From: JBHJHK01 sp050330975
GTDB lineage: Bacteria; Pseudomonadota; Gammaproteobacteria; Competibacterales; Competibacteraceae
Reading direction: 5' to 3'
DNA length: 7,830 bases
Assembly (NCBI GenBank): GCA_050330975.1
Contig: JBHJHK010000446.1
Span: forward strand, 1 to 7,830
Shown: piece after piece, positions 1-6,050 of the stretch
How positions within the stretch are numbered: position 1 is the first letter of the stretch
How the letters are laid out: every line of letters begins with the position of its first letter
The notes under the pieces: generated by a model
The model's input: the letters and a program-made list of their open reading frames with translations, nothing else
Told to the model about the DNA's origin: nothing
Databases searched by the model: none
Position numbers and translations under genes: made by a program

Positions 1-59
1 GTAATGGGTTGGCGTCAAGGGGGGGTGGCGTTGGGGGTGAGCTTTGCCCGGTCTTCGGG

Positions 60-71
60 GGGTCATGACCC
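60..71. repeat. 12-bp perfect palindrome
   Basis: GGGTCATGACCC is a perfect inverted repeat with no spacer. It lies about 33 bp before the TTGACT at 104-109 and the AT-rich island. A dimeric repressor could bind it, but no regulator gene is present in the window and a single palindrome can arise by chance. Confidence 0.3.
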
Positions 72-428
72 ATGGCGAGCATCTTCCAGGCAGTGGGTGT
101 GATTTGACTTTTAACAGTGACAACGCCTTAACAAATAATTAATAACATTTTCTGGTCAGCATGCTATCACCGCGGAGCAACTCGAACAAGACCGGTGGTG
201 CTCAAACGGCTGCAAAAGCCTGGGTGCATTGACTCTTAGCTACTGGAATAAAAAGCAAAAAATCGAGTTAACTCCCTTGGAAATTCCCGGGACTACCGCC
301 CGACCCAGAGACCGGCCGATGGAAACACGGTCGTGCCCGACCCCGTTCCCTCCCCGCTTTCTGGTCGCCTGGCGCGACGCCGAAGGGGTTGTGGGTACGG
401 GTTCCACGGCAGCCTCGGAGGGACCGTC

Positions 429-464
429 GGGTCTCCTTGGAAGCCTGGGGAAGGTCAGAGACCC
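429..464. terminator. Hairpin downstream of the DUF4405-like gene
   Basis: GGGTCTCCTT (429-438) can pair with AAGG (450-453) and GAGACCC (458-464), with a 3-base bulge and a loop of about 11-12 bases. A second GAGACCC at 466-472 is an alternative partner. On the minus strand the hairpin starts about 35 bases after the stop codon of the DUF4405-like gene, where a transcription terminator would sit. No T-run follows in that direction, so it is not a classical intrinsic terminator. It may instead be a 3' stabilising stem or a Rho-dependent site. Confidence 0.3.
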
Positions 465-498
465 AGAGACCCCAGGGCAGCTTGTGGCGTAGCCCTTG

Positions 499-840
499 TC
501 AGGCGGCTGCTCGACGGGGGGGGGCGGGGAGTTTGGGAGGGGGAGAGTGGCCTAGGGAGGTGATGTGGCGGCCGATAATACGACGATTGTTGCTGATGTG
601 AACCCCGGCCGAACCCAGAAAGGCGACCGCGGCGACTTTGTGGAGGTTGGCAACACCGGCCTGGGAGACCCCGAAGAGCATCCAAGCCTTGTAGGCCGCC
701 ACCGGTGCGCCGAGGCCAGCGGCGAGCATGGTGAGGCCCGTGGCCGCCAACAGCGAACCGCTGGTCAAGAGGGCCGCCGTGACGATGGGCCGCCCCGGCG
801 CGGGACGGGATGGGCGTGGGGAGGCGACTGGCGTTGTCAT
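499..840 (-). CDS. Small DUF4405-like membrane protein
   Basis: The product is a 113-residue membrane protein. After a Pro-rich N-terminus it has a hydrophobic segment at about residues 18-41 and a second at about 65-82 containing two histidines 14 residues apart (H67 and H81) in the pattern NLH...GVHISNNRR. That HxnG...H-x-x-N-x-R layout resembles DUF4405, a family described as cytochrome-like and flavinylation-associated, in which membrane histidines would hold haem. This is inferred from pattern only. I chose the ATG at 838-840 because AAGGA lies 11 bases upstream and a promoter-like pair sits just beyond; an upstream in-frame ATG at 921 would place that promoter inside the gene. The C-terminus is Pro/Arg/Ala-rich and is encoded across a run of nine G (516-524), so the last few residues depend on that run being correct. 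It is transcribed away from the rest of the cluster. Confidence 0.6.
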   Translation of the reverse strand: MTTPVASPRPSRPAPGRPIVTAALLTSGSLLAATGLTMLAAGLGAPVAAYKAWMLFGVSQAGVANLHKVAAVAFLGSAGVHISNNRRIIGRHITSLGHSPPPKLPAPPRRAAA

Positions 841-880
841 GATGGCCTGTTTCCTTGCGAGAAGTACCGATAGATCGAGT

Positions 881-908
881 ATTCTATGGATTGATACGGT
901 TGTCTCGA
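881..908 (-). promoter_or_regulatory. Predicted sigma70-type promoter for the DUF4405-like gene
   Basis: Reading the minus strand, TCGAGA (903-908, 4 of 6 to the -35 consensus) is followed after 16 bases by TAGAAT (881-886, 5 of 6 to the -10 consensus). Transcription would start near 874, giving a leader of about 34 bases that contains AAGGA before the ATG at 840. The position fits the chosen start. The -35 match is weak. Confidence 0.35.
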
Positions 909-929
909 GTTCCCCGGTCACGGTGTTTT

Positions 930-979
930 TACCGCGGTATCTGTTTGAAAAATTGCGAAAATTAAAAGTTTATCCGCGG
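930..979. promoter_or_regulatory. AT-rich control region with paired CCGCGG palindromes
   Basis: TACCGCGGTA (930-939) is a perfect 10-base palindrome. A second CCGCGG core lies at 974-979, with centres 42 bp apart, close to four helical turns. Between them is an AT-rich stretch containing TTGAAA at 945-950, a 5 of 6 match to a -35 box, but only a weak -10 candidate at 968-973. The layout suggests an operator pair around the promoter of the TAXI-like gene, possibly regulating both divergent genes. Another CCGCGG core occurs at 170-175 beside the left AT-rich island. In GC-rich DNA this core is common, so the assignment is tentative. Confidence 0.3.
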
Positions 980-1001
980 TGGTCGAACACGGCAGAGCTG
1001 C

Positions 1002-1009
1002 GAGGGAGG
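1002..1009 (+). promoter_or_regulatory. Ribosome binding site of the TAXI-like gene
   Basis: GAGGGAGG ends 4 bases before the ATG at 1014 and fixes that start. The local string GGAGGTTCCATG closely matches the sites at 3097-3107 and 3748-3758. Confidence 0.7.
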
Positions 1010-1013
1010 TTCC

Positions 1014-3047
1014 ATGGCGATCGTCTTTAAACTGTTCCACTGGCTGATCCACGGCATTTTGCTCAATCCCGTCGTCTGGCTGGTGGCGCTCTTTGGCGCG
1101 GGGTTGTACGTCGCTTATCGCAGTCTCGTCCAATCCCGCGACAAAGGCTTTTATCTCCCCTGGCTGATCGCGTCTTTTCTGGTGTGGGGGCTCGCCCTCC
1201 TGGGACCCTTGCCCCTGCGGTTCTTGGGCTACTTTGGTATCGCCTTACTGCTGCTGTTGGGACTTGTGCTGTTGATGAAGACACCCCTGCATCGCTTCAA
1301 CGCCGGCACTGTGGTGCTGGCGGCGTGGGGCTTTTTCCTGCTGGTGTTGCCGCTGGCTCTGCGCCAGCCCCTGTGGCTGGGGGAGCCCTGGTTGTGGATC
1401 GGCGCCCTGGCCCTCGCCCTGGTGTTGGGTTGGCAGATACTCCCCAGGTGGGGCGTCCCGTCCCCCGAGCGCCCCGCCACCCGCCAGATTACCCCATCCT
1501 CCCCAGTGCTGGCGGTCCCCTCGCCCGAGGTCGAGGCGCCGGTGACCCAGGTGGCGGCACCCGCCACGGCAGGGGGAAACGCCCTGTCCTCCGCCGAACC
1601 TCCCGTGGCGGTGGCAGCACCGCCCGGAGCATCGCGGGTCAGTCGCCCCCCCGGGGGCGGGCGCGCCGTCCCAGGCGATGGCCCCAGGCCACGCCTTGCC
1701 GAGTTGCGCGAACGCCGCAGTTGGGTGTGGTTGCGGGTGTGGGTGCCGGCGGTGCTGCTGGCCATCGCCGGTTTCGGGGTGGCCTTTCTCTTCGTCGAGC
1801 CCGCCACCCCCGATCGCTTGGCCATCGCCACGGGCCCCGAGGGAAGCACCAGCCACTATTTTGCCGGGCGCTACCGGCGGGCTCTGGAGGCCTATGGTCT
1901 GACCTTGACGTTGGTCGAAGGCGAAAGCAGTGACGCGCACCTCCAGGCCCTCCGGGAAGGGACAGTGGATATTGCCCTGGTGCCGGGAGGGGTGGGCAGT
2001 GCCCCGGAACAGGGGACGTCGCTGTTGAGCTTGGGCAGTGTCGTCCCCGAACCGGTGTGGCTGTTCCAGCCCAGGGCTGCCACGGCGACCCGCCTCGATC
2101 AGCTGGTGGGACGCCGCATTGCCGCAGGGCCCGCCGGTGGTGGGAGTCTCACCGTGGCCGAGCAGCTCCTGGCCGCCAATGGCGCCACCGAGGAACGAGG
2201 AACGCAGCTGATGGAGTTGGCCGCCGAGGATCTGGAGAAGGCCTTGGGGGAGGGGGAGGCCGACCTGGTCATTGTGGTGGAGCCGCCCGGGGCGCCGGTG
2301 GTACAAAAGCTACTGAACGATCCCCAGGTGGCACCCCTCTACATCGAGCGCAGCGCCGCTTACCCGCGGCGTTTTCCCTACCTCAGCGCCTTGACCCTCC
2401 ACGAGGGGGCCATGGGGCTGGCGGGCAATATTCCCCCTCGGGATTTACCGCTGCTGGCCACCACCATGGCGGTGGTCGTCCCCGGTGATTTTCCCAGTGC
2501 TCTGGTGGCGCCGCTCTTGGAGGTGATGGGCCATGTGCACGACGGCGGGGGGCCGCTCCACGAAGCCGGCGAGTTTCCCCCCCCTCGCTACACCGCCTTT
2601 GACGTCCACCCCGCGGCCCTGGACTACTACCGCAACGGGCCGTCCTGGCTACAGCGGGTGCTTCCCTTCTGGGCCCTGGAACTACTGGATCGCTTCAAGG
2701 TGATGGTGCTTCCCTTTCTTTTGTTATTGATGCCCGTCGTGCGCCTTTTGCCACCGGTCTATGCCATGCACATCAAACGGCAGCTCTTTCGCTGGTACAA
2801 AAAGCTGCGGTTGATCGAGGAGCGCCACCAACGAGCCCGGGTCAACGGGGAATCCACGGTTTATCTCCTGGGACTCCTCGACGAGTTGGAACGGGAGGTG
2901 GAGGGGGTGCGGGTGCCCCTGGATTACGAAGAATCCTATTACATTCTGCGCCAGAGCATCACCTGGCTGCGCCAGGTCATCGGTGTCTCCCCACTGGCCA
3001 CGAGCCCCCCACCGCCCATCGCGGCCGTTGCGCCAGTAGACCCGTGA
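1014..3047 (+). CDS. TAXI-type solute-receptor-like protein with multi-helix membrane N-terminus
   Basis: The product has 677 residues. Residues about 15-141 form roughly five hydrophobic segments, then come a Pro/Ala/Gly-rich linker (145-228), a membrane helix (242-262), a TAXI domain (about 266-545), another helix (558-580), a basic, charged cytosolic stretch likely to be helical (586-657) and a Pro-rich tail. The TAXI part shows ATGPEG (272-277), VDIALVPGGVG (318-328), SLGSVVPEPVWL (339-350), FPYLSAL (454-460), NIPPRDLPLLA (472-482) and LQRVLPFWALELLDRFKV (546-563), continuing to FRWYKKL (592-598). This matches the orphan TAXI proteins annotated as TRAP solute-binding subunits, which carry a C-terminal membrane anchor. 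As I recall, those are about 450 residues with one N-terminal helix, so the 240-residue N-terminal extension is unusual. The usual GGAY-like loop after GPEG is replaced by STSH, so the ligand may differ. No TRAP permease is present. Ligand unknown; a sensor or structural role is possible. Confidence 0.85.
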   Translation: MAIVFKLFHWLIHGILLNPVVWLVALFGAGLYVAYRSLVQSRDKGFYLPWLIASFLVWGLALLGPLPLRFLGYFGIALLLLLGLVLLMKTPLHRFNAGTVVLAAWGFFLLVLPLALRQPLWLGEPWLWIGALALALVLGWQILPRWGVPSPERPATRQITPSSPVLAVPSPEVEAPVTQVAAPATAGGNALSSAEPPVAVAAPPGASRVSRPPGGGRAVPGDGPRPRLAELRERRSWVWLRVWVPAVLLAIAGFGVAFLFVEPATPDRLAIATGPEGSTSHYFAGRYRRALEAYGLTLTLVEGESSDAHLQALREGTVDIALVPGGVGSAPEQGTSLLSLGSVVPEPVWLFQPRAATATRLDQLVGRRIAAGPAGGGSLTVAEQLLAANGATEERGTQLMELAAEDLEKALGEGEADLVIVVEPPGAPVVQKLLNDPQVAPLYIERSAAYPRRFPYLSALTLHEGAMGLAGNIPPRDLPLLATTMAVVVPGDFPSALVAPLLEVMGHVHDGGGPLHEAGEFPPPRYTAFDVHPAALDYYRNGPSWLQRVLPFWALELLDRFKVMVLPFLLLLMPVVRLLPPVYAMHIKRQLFRWYKKLRLIEERHQRARVNGESTVYLLGLLDELEREVEGVRVPLDYEESYYILRQSITWLRQVIGVSPLATSPPPPIAAVAPVDP

Positions 3048-3053
3048 CCTTCT

Positions 3054-3070
3054 AAGGAGATTCCGCTATT
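3054..3070 (+). promoter_or_regulatory. Strong Shine-Dalgarno motif without an obvious start codon
   Basis: AAGGAG (3054-3059) lies 6 bases after the TAXI-like stop codon. Eight bases downstream is ATT (3068-3070), in frame with the DUF697 gene. ATT is a rare but real start codon in a few bacterial genes. No ATG, GTG or TTG lies at a usable distance. The motif may be fortuitous, or a remnant of an older start. Confidence 0.3.
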
Positions 3071-3139
3071 CTTCAGTCGAAATCGGCCGTGTCGACGAGG
3101 TGCCATGTGGAAATCGTTGCAGAAAGCCTTGAGGAACGG

Positions 3140-3670
3140 ATGCCGCCGGCCCTGGGATTGCGGTCGCGCCGCCGGGCGCGGGTGCGTCAAGCCCTCAACG
3201 ACGCCATGTTCAATTTGATCTGGATCGGTGGCATTCCCCTTCCCCTGGTGGATGCCCTGTTCCTCGGCTATGTGCAACTCCACCTGCTGGATCAAATCTG
3301 CGACATCTACGACGTTCCCTTCTCCCGTCACCGGGCCTTGATCATCGTCGGCTCCGTTGCCGGCGGCAGTGTCGGGGCGTTGGGTCGCATCGGTTTGAGC
3401 AGCGCCAAGGTCTGGCCTCTACTCGGGGGGTTTGGTGTGGCCGCGGCGCTGGTGGTCACATCGGCAGCCGCCACCTATGCCCTGGCTAAACTCTTTGTCC
3501 ATCACCTCGAAGAGGGGGGGGAACTCGGGGATTTCCACCCCGCCCACCATCCCGTTCGCCATCGACAGCTCTACCAGGAGGGTCTGACCCTGGGGAAGCG
3601 CCTCTCCCAAAGGCGACGCAAGGCCCCAGGGAGGACCCAGGCGATGACCGGCGATTCGCGAACACTTTGA
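3140..3670 (+). CDS. DUF697 (YcjF-like) membrane protein, 5' end uncertain
   Basis: The domain starts at RQALNDAMFN and continues IPLPLVDALFLGYVQLHLL, DVPFSRHRA, SVAGGSVGALGRIGLSSAKVWPLLG, then TSAAATYALAKLFVHHLEEGGELGDF. This is the DUF697 signature, with two hydrophobic hairpin-like segments and the TYALxKLFVxHxExGG ending. The family is membrane-embedded and often linked to GTPases or stress proteins; its biochemical role is unknown. From ATG 3140 it has 176 residues. I chose ATG 3140 because GAGG lies 5 bases upstream and third-position GC rises sharply there. In-frame alternatives are GTG 3107, GTG 3089 and ATT 3068. A competing start is ATG 3105 in another frame, with a ribosome site like its neighbours (see findings); if that is the true start, one base is missing or a -1 shift occurs between about 3138 and 3185. 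The C-terminus is rich in Arg/Lys. It follows the TAXI-like gene in the same direction. Confidence 0.75.
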   Translation: MPPALGLRSRRRARVRQALNDAMFNLIWIGGIPLPLVDALFLGYVQLHLLDQICDIYDVPFSRHRALIIVGSVAGGSVGALGRIGLSSAKVWPLLGGFGVAAALVVTSAAATYALAKLFVHHLEEGGELGDFHPAHHPVRHRQLYQEGLTLGKRLSQRRRKAPGRTQAMTGDSRTL

Positions 3671-3697
3671 AAGACAGCCCATGGCGTCGGGCAATCC

Positions 3698-3727
3698 TTG
3701 ACGATGCGTCTGGTCGTGGATTTTACT
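3698..3727 (+). promoter_or_regulatory. Predicted promoter for the SPFH-to-PstS operon
   Basis: TTGACG (3698-3703, 5 of 6) and TTTACT (3722-3727, 4 of 6) are separated by 18 bases. They lie in the 85-bp gap after the DUF697 gene, with an expected transcription start near 3735 and a short leader to the ATG at 3756. This would allow the SPFH gene and the binding-protein genes to be expressed apart from the TAXI and DUF697 genes. Confidence 0.4.
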
Positions 3728-3747
3728 CGTATACCTTCCCAATGCTC

Positions 3748-3758
3748 GAGGTCCCATG
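3748..3758 (+). promoter_or_regulatory. Ribosome binding site and start of the SPFH gene
   Basis: GAGG (3748-3751) is 4 bases before the ATG at 3756. The context CGAGGTCCCATG is nearly identical to the one at 1014 and to the out-of-frame one at 3105. Confidence 0.6.
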
Positions 3759-4709
3759 TCCACCTCCCTCGATTCCTCCCCGGCACGGGGAGGGTCGTCG
3801 TCGCCGACGACGGAACTCATCCCCCAGGCGAAGCAACCCCTCGCGCTGCAACGCGGGTTGTCGGCCATCGCCCAATGGCCTCGTCGGGCACTCCTCTCCC
3901 TCTACGATCGGCTGCACTACGTCATTGTCGTGGTCACCCTGTTGCTGCTGCTCTTTATGTATTTCTTCAGCTATTTTGTGGTGGTCATTCGCGCCGGCGA
4001 AGCCGGCGTGCTCTATCGGCTGTTTCTGGGTGGGGTGCAGACCGACTATGTCTACGGCGAGGGCGTTCACATTCTACAACCCTGGAATGTGATGAATGTC
4101 TACAACATCCGGGTCCAGACCACCCTCCACGAGCTGACGGTGCTCACCAACAAGGGGTTGCCCATCACCCTCGACCTGGCGGTGCGCTATCGCCCCCAGC
4201 GGGATCTTTTGGGGGTGTTGCACCAGGAACTGGGCCCCGACTACATCCACACCATCGTCATCCCCCAGATCGAGTCGGTGTTGCGGAAAAATATCGGCGA
4301 ACGGGACCCCGAGGACGTCTACACCAATCGCGAGGGGGTGTTGACCAACATCATCTTGCGGGCCATCGACGAGGCGAGCCGCAAGTACGTCCAGATCGAC
4401 GACATCATCATTCGCCGGGTGAAGCTGCCTCCCATGGTGAAGGACGCCATTGACGACAAGCTGGTCCAGCAGCAGCGGGCTCAAGCCTACGAATTTCGCC
4501 TGGATCGAGAGCGCCAGGAAGCGGAGCGCAAGCGCATCGAAGCCACCGGTATCCGCAACTACCAAGCCATCATCGCCGAAACCCTCGACGAGGAACTGTT
4601 GCAGTGGCACGGCATCGGTGCCACCGAGGCCCTCTCTGGCTCGGAAAATGCCAAAATTGTGGTCATCGGCGCCGGTGACTCGGGGCTACCCATCATTTTG
4701 GGGCGTTAG
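3756..4709 (+). CDS. Prohibitin-type SPFH/Band 7 membrane protein
   Basis: The product has 317 residues. A polar Ser/Pro-rich N-terminus (1-45) is followed by a single membrane helix (about 55-78), then a Band 7 domain that begins VIRAGEAGVLYRLFLGG (77-93) and includes GEGVHILQPWN (101-111), LPITLDLAVRYRP (135-147) and the IIIRRVKLP strand (217-225). A charged helix (about 230-262, LVQQQRAQAYEFRLDRERQEAERKR region) is the expected coiled coil that drives oligomer formation. The end, NAKIVVIGAGDSGLPIILGR, is typical of bacterial prohibitin-like proteins. Such proteins form ring or cage assemblies at the membrane and organise or protect partner proteins; they are not enzymes. With the signal-anchor topology, most of the protein probably faces the periplasm, where the neighbouring binding proteins also reside. 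Length is normal for the family. The next gene starts 3 bases after its stop, so they are co-transcribed. Confidence 0.88.
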   Translation: MSTSLDSSPARGGSSSPTTELIPQAKQPLALQRGLSAIAQWPRRALLSLYDRLHYVIVVVTLLLLLFMYFFSYFVVVIRAGEAGVLYRLFLGGVQTDYVYGEGVHILQPWNVMNVYNIRVQTTLHELTVLTNKGLPITLDLAVRYRPQRDLLGVLHQELGPDYIHTIVIPQIESVLRKNIGERDPEDVYTNREGVLTNIILRAIDEASRKYVQIDDIIIRRVKLPPMVKDAIDDKLVQQQRAQAYEFRLDRERQEAERKRIEATGIRNYQAIIAETLDEELLQWHGIGATEALSGSENAKIVVIGAGDSGLPIILGR

Positions 4710-4712
4710 ACG

Positions 4713-6050
4713 ATGCCTGGGGGCGTTGCTCATCGTGGGGGAGGTCGCGGGACACGTGGCCCCTCGTGGTCTGGGACGGTGGTCCTGGGGCTTTGGTCGT
4801 GGTTCTGGTCGGGCGCACTCGTGGTGTCGATGGTCGGCTGTGGCGAGGTGCTATCGCCGGCTCAACAGCGCCGCGCCCAGATCGCTGCCGAGACCGGGGA
4901 TATACCCATCGCCTTGGTTTGGCCCCAGAACTTCAATACCAGTTATCTTCGGGGCGCTGCGCTGGCCATCGCCGAGATCAACGCCGAGATCGACGCCGGC
5001 ACGCGCACCTTGCGGGGCGATCGCAAGTTGCGAGCCCAGGTGTTCGACAGCGATCCGGGCGGTCGTTCGCAGGCGGAGGTGGGGTATCAAATCGCCTCGC
5101 GAATCGTCTCTCACTCCGCGGGTTTTGTCGCGGTGTTTGGGCACGGTTACTCCGACATCGCCATTCCGGCATCGGTGCTCTACGACGAGGCCGGGATTTT
5201 GCTGATCTCCCCGGGGGCCTACAAGGTCAACCTGACCCGCCACGGCTTCCTCCACGTATTCCGCACGGCCCCCACCACCGAGGTGTTGAGCACCAACACG
5301 GCCCTGGCCATGTCGGTGACCTCCCAGCGGGTCGCGGTGCTCTACGCCACCCGCTCCGGCGCCCGGGAAGAGCTGGCCTTGGCCTTTGAAGATGCGGCGG
5401 TGGAGCTGGGGCTCGAGATCCCCTACTTCAAATCCTATTCCCCCACCCAACGAGATCTGCGGCCGTTGTTCGCCGACATCGCCACCCAGCGGGTGGACGG
5501 GATCTTCATCGCCGGCAACGGCTCCACTCGCCGTTTGGCGGTGCAACAGGGGCGAGATCTGGGGCTGACCATCCCCTTCTACTACCCCGATCCCATCGAT
5601 GTGGTGGACTACTATGGGCGACTGGGAGATCGGATGCGGGATGTCTACGCCCCCGTGCTCTTCAACCCCCAGTCCCAGCGTCCGGAGGTCCAGGCGTTTA
5701 TTCGCAACTACCGAGCCCGTTACGATGGAGAAAACCCCGACAATTGGGCAGCCCAGGGCTACGACGTCGTCCAACTCTACGCCCACGTGGTGGAGATGTC
5801 GGGCAGCGTGGCGCCCCTCACCCTGGCCAACACCATGCGCTTCACCCTGAGTTGGCGCGGGGTGACCGGACGTCACTCCTTCACCCGGAGCGGCGATGTC
5901 TACACCAAGATTCTGGATTTCGCCGCCGTCGATGTGGATAAAGATACCGACGACGACAGCGAGCGCTTGTTGATTCTCTCGCCGGAGCCCGAGGAGGCGA
6001 TCACCTTTAGCGAGCTGGCGCCGGTGGCCACCGAGGTGGCCGGGCCATGA
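4713..6050 (+). CDS. Divergent LivJ-like (type I periplasmic binding) lipoprotein
   Basis: The product has 445 residues. A Gly/Arg-rich start is followed by a hydrophobic stretch ending at a lipobox-like VVSMVGC, so C43 would be lipidated. The binding fold then shows IALVWP (66-71), GAALAIAEINAEI (81-93), VFGHGYSDIAIPASVLYDEAGILLISP (141-167), NLTRHGFLHVFRTAP (173-187) and RVDGIFIAGNG (260-270). This is the Leu/Ile/Val-binding (Peripla_BP_6) family of ABC importers. Compared with LivJ, the disulphide cysteines are missing, the ligand-binding Thr of the ATxxxLT motif is Tyr (Y170), and the usual Glu region reads YYPDPID (290-296), so branched-chain amino acid binding is doubtful. An acidic patch near the C-terminus (406-417) could bind cations or a partner. 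Its start has only a weak ribosome site (GGGG about 10 bases upstream) and lies 3 bases after the SPFH stop, suggesting coupled translation. No permease or ATPase gene is adjacent. Confidence 0.85.
   Translation: MPGGVAHRGGGRGTRGPSWSGTVVLGLWSWFWSGALVVSMVGCGEVLSPAQQRRAQIAAETGDIPIALVWPQNFNTSYLRGAALAIAEINAEIDAGTRTLRGDRKLRAQVFDSDPGGRSQAEVGYQIASRIVSHSAGFVAVFGHGYSDIAIPASVLYDEAGILLISPGAYKVNLTRHGFLHVFRTAPTTEVLSTNTALAMSVTSQRVAVLYATRSGAREELALAFEDAAVELGLEIPYFKSYSPTQRDLRPLFADIATQRVDGIFIAGNGSTRRLAVQQGRDLGLTIPFYYPDPIDVVDYYGRLGDRMRDVYAPVLFNPQSQRPEVQAFIRNYRARYDGENPDNWAAQGYDVVQLYAHVVEMSGSVAPLTLANTMRFTLSWRGVTGRHSFTRSGDVYTKILDFAAVDVDKDTDDDSERLLILSPEPEEAITFSELAPVATEVAGP

Larger units (their letters stand above)
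1..498. other. Gene-poor region with AT-rich island
   Basis: I see no convincing protein gene here. Plus frame 1 is open from the left edge to a TGA at 100-102, and one minus frame is open from an ATG at 80-82 to the left edge. Either could be the end or start of a gene outside the window, but both are too short to judge. Positions 100-155 are clearly AT-rich (TTGACT at 104-109, then an A/T stretch at 128-150), unlike the GC-rich surroundings, which suggests a promoter or a protein-binding region. A 12-base direct repeat starting GACCCAGAG occurs at 302-313 and 460-471. The open frames at 229-601 have no family resemblance and lack a good ribosome site. Confidence 0.5.

Noticed and set aside
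104..139. Sigma70 promoter from TTGACT at 104-109
   Set aside because: No acceptable -10 box lies 16-18 bases downstream and no plus-strand gene follows.
200..260. Possible c-di-GMP (GEMM-type) riboswitch because of GCTGCAAAAGCC near CTTAGCTAC
   Set aside because: The conserved GGGACGCAAAGC core and the paired upstream arm cannot be drawn, and no gene follows in that direction.
229..601. Short plus-strand open frames in the left region
   Set aside because: No ribosome site, no family resemblance, low-complexity Arg/Gly/Pro content, and overlap with the hairpin and the end of the DUF4405-like gene.
891..919. Plus-strand promoter from TTGATA at 891-896
   Set aside because: The -35 match is good, but the sequence 17 bases downstream is GC-rich with no -10 resemblance.
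1245..2306. Long minus-strand open frame (353 codons) opposite the TAXI-like gene
   Set aside because: Its product is rich in Gly, Gln, His and Pro with no domain, as expected for antisense of GC-rich codons; the plus-strand frame has clear TAXI motifs.
4074..4610. Minus-strand open frame opposite the SPFH gene
   Set aside because: No recognisable domain; mirrors the Band 7 coding frame.
4851..5876. Minus-strand open frame (341 codons) opposite the first LivJ-like gene
   Set aside because: Composition (Gly, Val, His, Asp) is that of an antisense shadow; the sense frame is a recognisable binding protein.
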